Shown: one piece after another, positions 63,901 through 64,000 of the stretch
How the letters are laid out: every line of letters begins with the position of its first letter
Numbering within the stretch: the stretch's first letter is position 1
Assembly: GCA_009843525.1 (NCBI GenBank)
Contig: VYDH01000033.1
Span: 180,117 to 244,116, forward strand
Direction: 5' to 3'
DNA length: 64,000 nt
DNA from: Acidimicrobiales bacterium
GTDB lineage: Bacteria > Actinomycetota > Acidimicrobiia > Acidimicrobiales > Poriferisodalaceae
Program-made: the position numbers and the translations under genes
The notes under the pieces: model-generated
Seen by the model: the letters and a program-made list of their open reading frames with translations, nothing else
What the model was told of the DNA's origin: nothing
Database searches by the model: none

Positions 63901-64000
63901 GGGCGTACCATCTGCGCGGTCGCTCACGGCCTGGACCAAGATGCTTCTAGTGTCCTGAGTTGTTAGTTGGTCGCGATTTTGTGGCGGTTGCGCCATCATT
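63901..64000. other. sequence at the right edge, nothing recognised
   Basis: The last 100 bases have no gene. From about 63945 the sequence becomes T-rich (TGTCCTGAGTTGTTAGTTGG), unlike its surroundings. It could be the edge of another element or a promoter, but it is cut by the window. Confidence 0.3.

Noticed and set aside
63945..64000. T-rich window end as the terminal repeat of an insertion sequence
   Set aside because: Only about 50 bases are visible and no partner inverted repeat or transposase can be seen.

Overview
The window is chromosomal DNA from a high-GC (roughly two-thirds G+C by eye) actinobacterium. The best guess is an uncultured member of the Acidimicrobiia. Supporting markers are the clpS-DUF2017 pair, DUF5318 beside cca and the ponA/rpsF-ssb-rpsR-rplI-dnaB synteny, CarD, an HspR-controlled dnaK-grpE-dnaJ-hspR operon, a caa3-type cytochrome oxidase with a cytochrome c domain on subunit II, and a MviN-type pseudokinase. 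The class assignment is inference; no rRNA is present.

Layout. 1-1787: two overlapping DNA methyltransferase genes of lower GC (accessory), the first cut by the window edge. 2.1-7.1 kb: serS, an NCS2 permease with an unusual C-terminal domain, and a UGSC-family selenoprotein with an in-frame TGA and a SECIS-like hairpin. 7.1-16.8 kb: a seven-gene aerobic oxidase operon whose first genes encode a subunit I that has lost all six metal-binding histidines and a divergent subunit III, followed by ctaB and divergent ctaA (heme A synthesis). 16.8-17.8 kb: clpS, DUF2017, tRNA-Glu. 17.9-20.2 kb: a small accessory island with a serine recombinase, four small exported or membrane genes and two strong inverted repeats. 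20.3-26.2 kb: a two-component system, a Nudix hydrolase, a luciferase-like monooxygenase, zinc-free bL28 and bL33, a YcaQ-type glycosylase, and tRNA-Asp and tRNA-Phe. 26.3-27.8 kb: ACT-domain malic enzyme. 27.8-40.0 kb: purine biosynthesis genes (purM, F, L, Q, S, C, B, E, D, A), interrupted by one divergent unknown gene in a low-GC block. 40.1-46.8 kb: heat-shock block clpB, hspR, dnaJ, grpE, dnaK. 46.8-51.7 kb: gpmA, glnB, a cyclic-nucleotide-binding protein, a membrane Fe-S oxidoreductase and dcd. 51.8-63.8 kb: tRNA-Gly, dnaB and the rpsF ribosomal cluster, a degenerate penicillin-binding protein, cca, DUF5318, carD, murJ, degV and a separate MviN-type pseudokinase.

Five copies of an approximately 80-bp palindromic repeat lie between genes at 2.1, 26.3, 46.9, 47.8 and 63.9 kb. 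The outer arms change in compensating pairs, so the hairpin itself appears to be maintained.

The strongest candidates for new biology are the metal-free oxidase subunit I/III shell that heads the caa3 operon, the covarying hairpin repeat family, the inactive-looking class A PBP at the ponA locus, and the small exported-protein island next to tRNA-Glu. No CRISPR array, rRNA or complete insertion sequence was seen.
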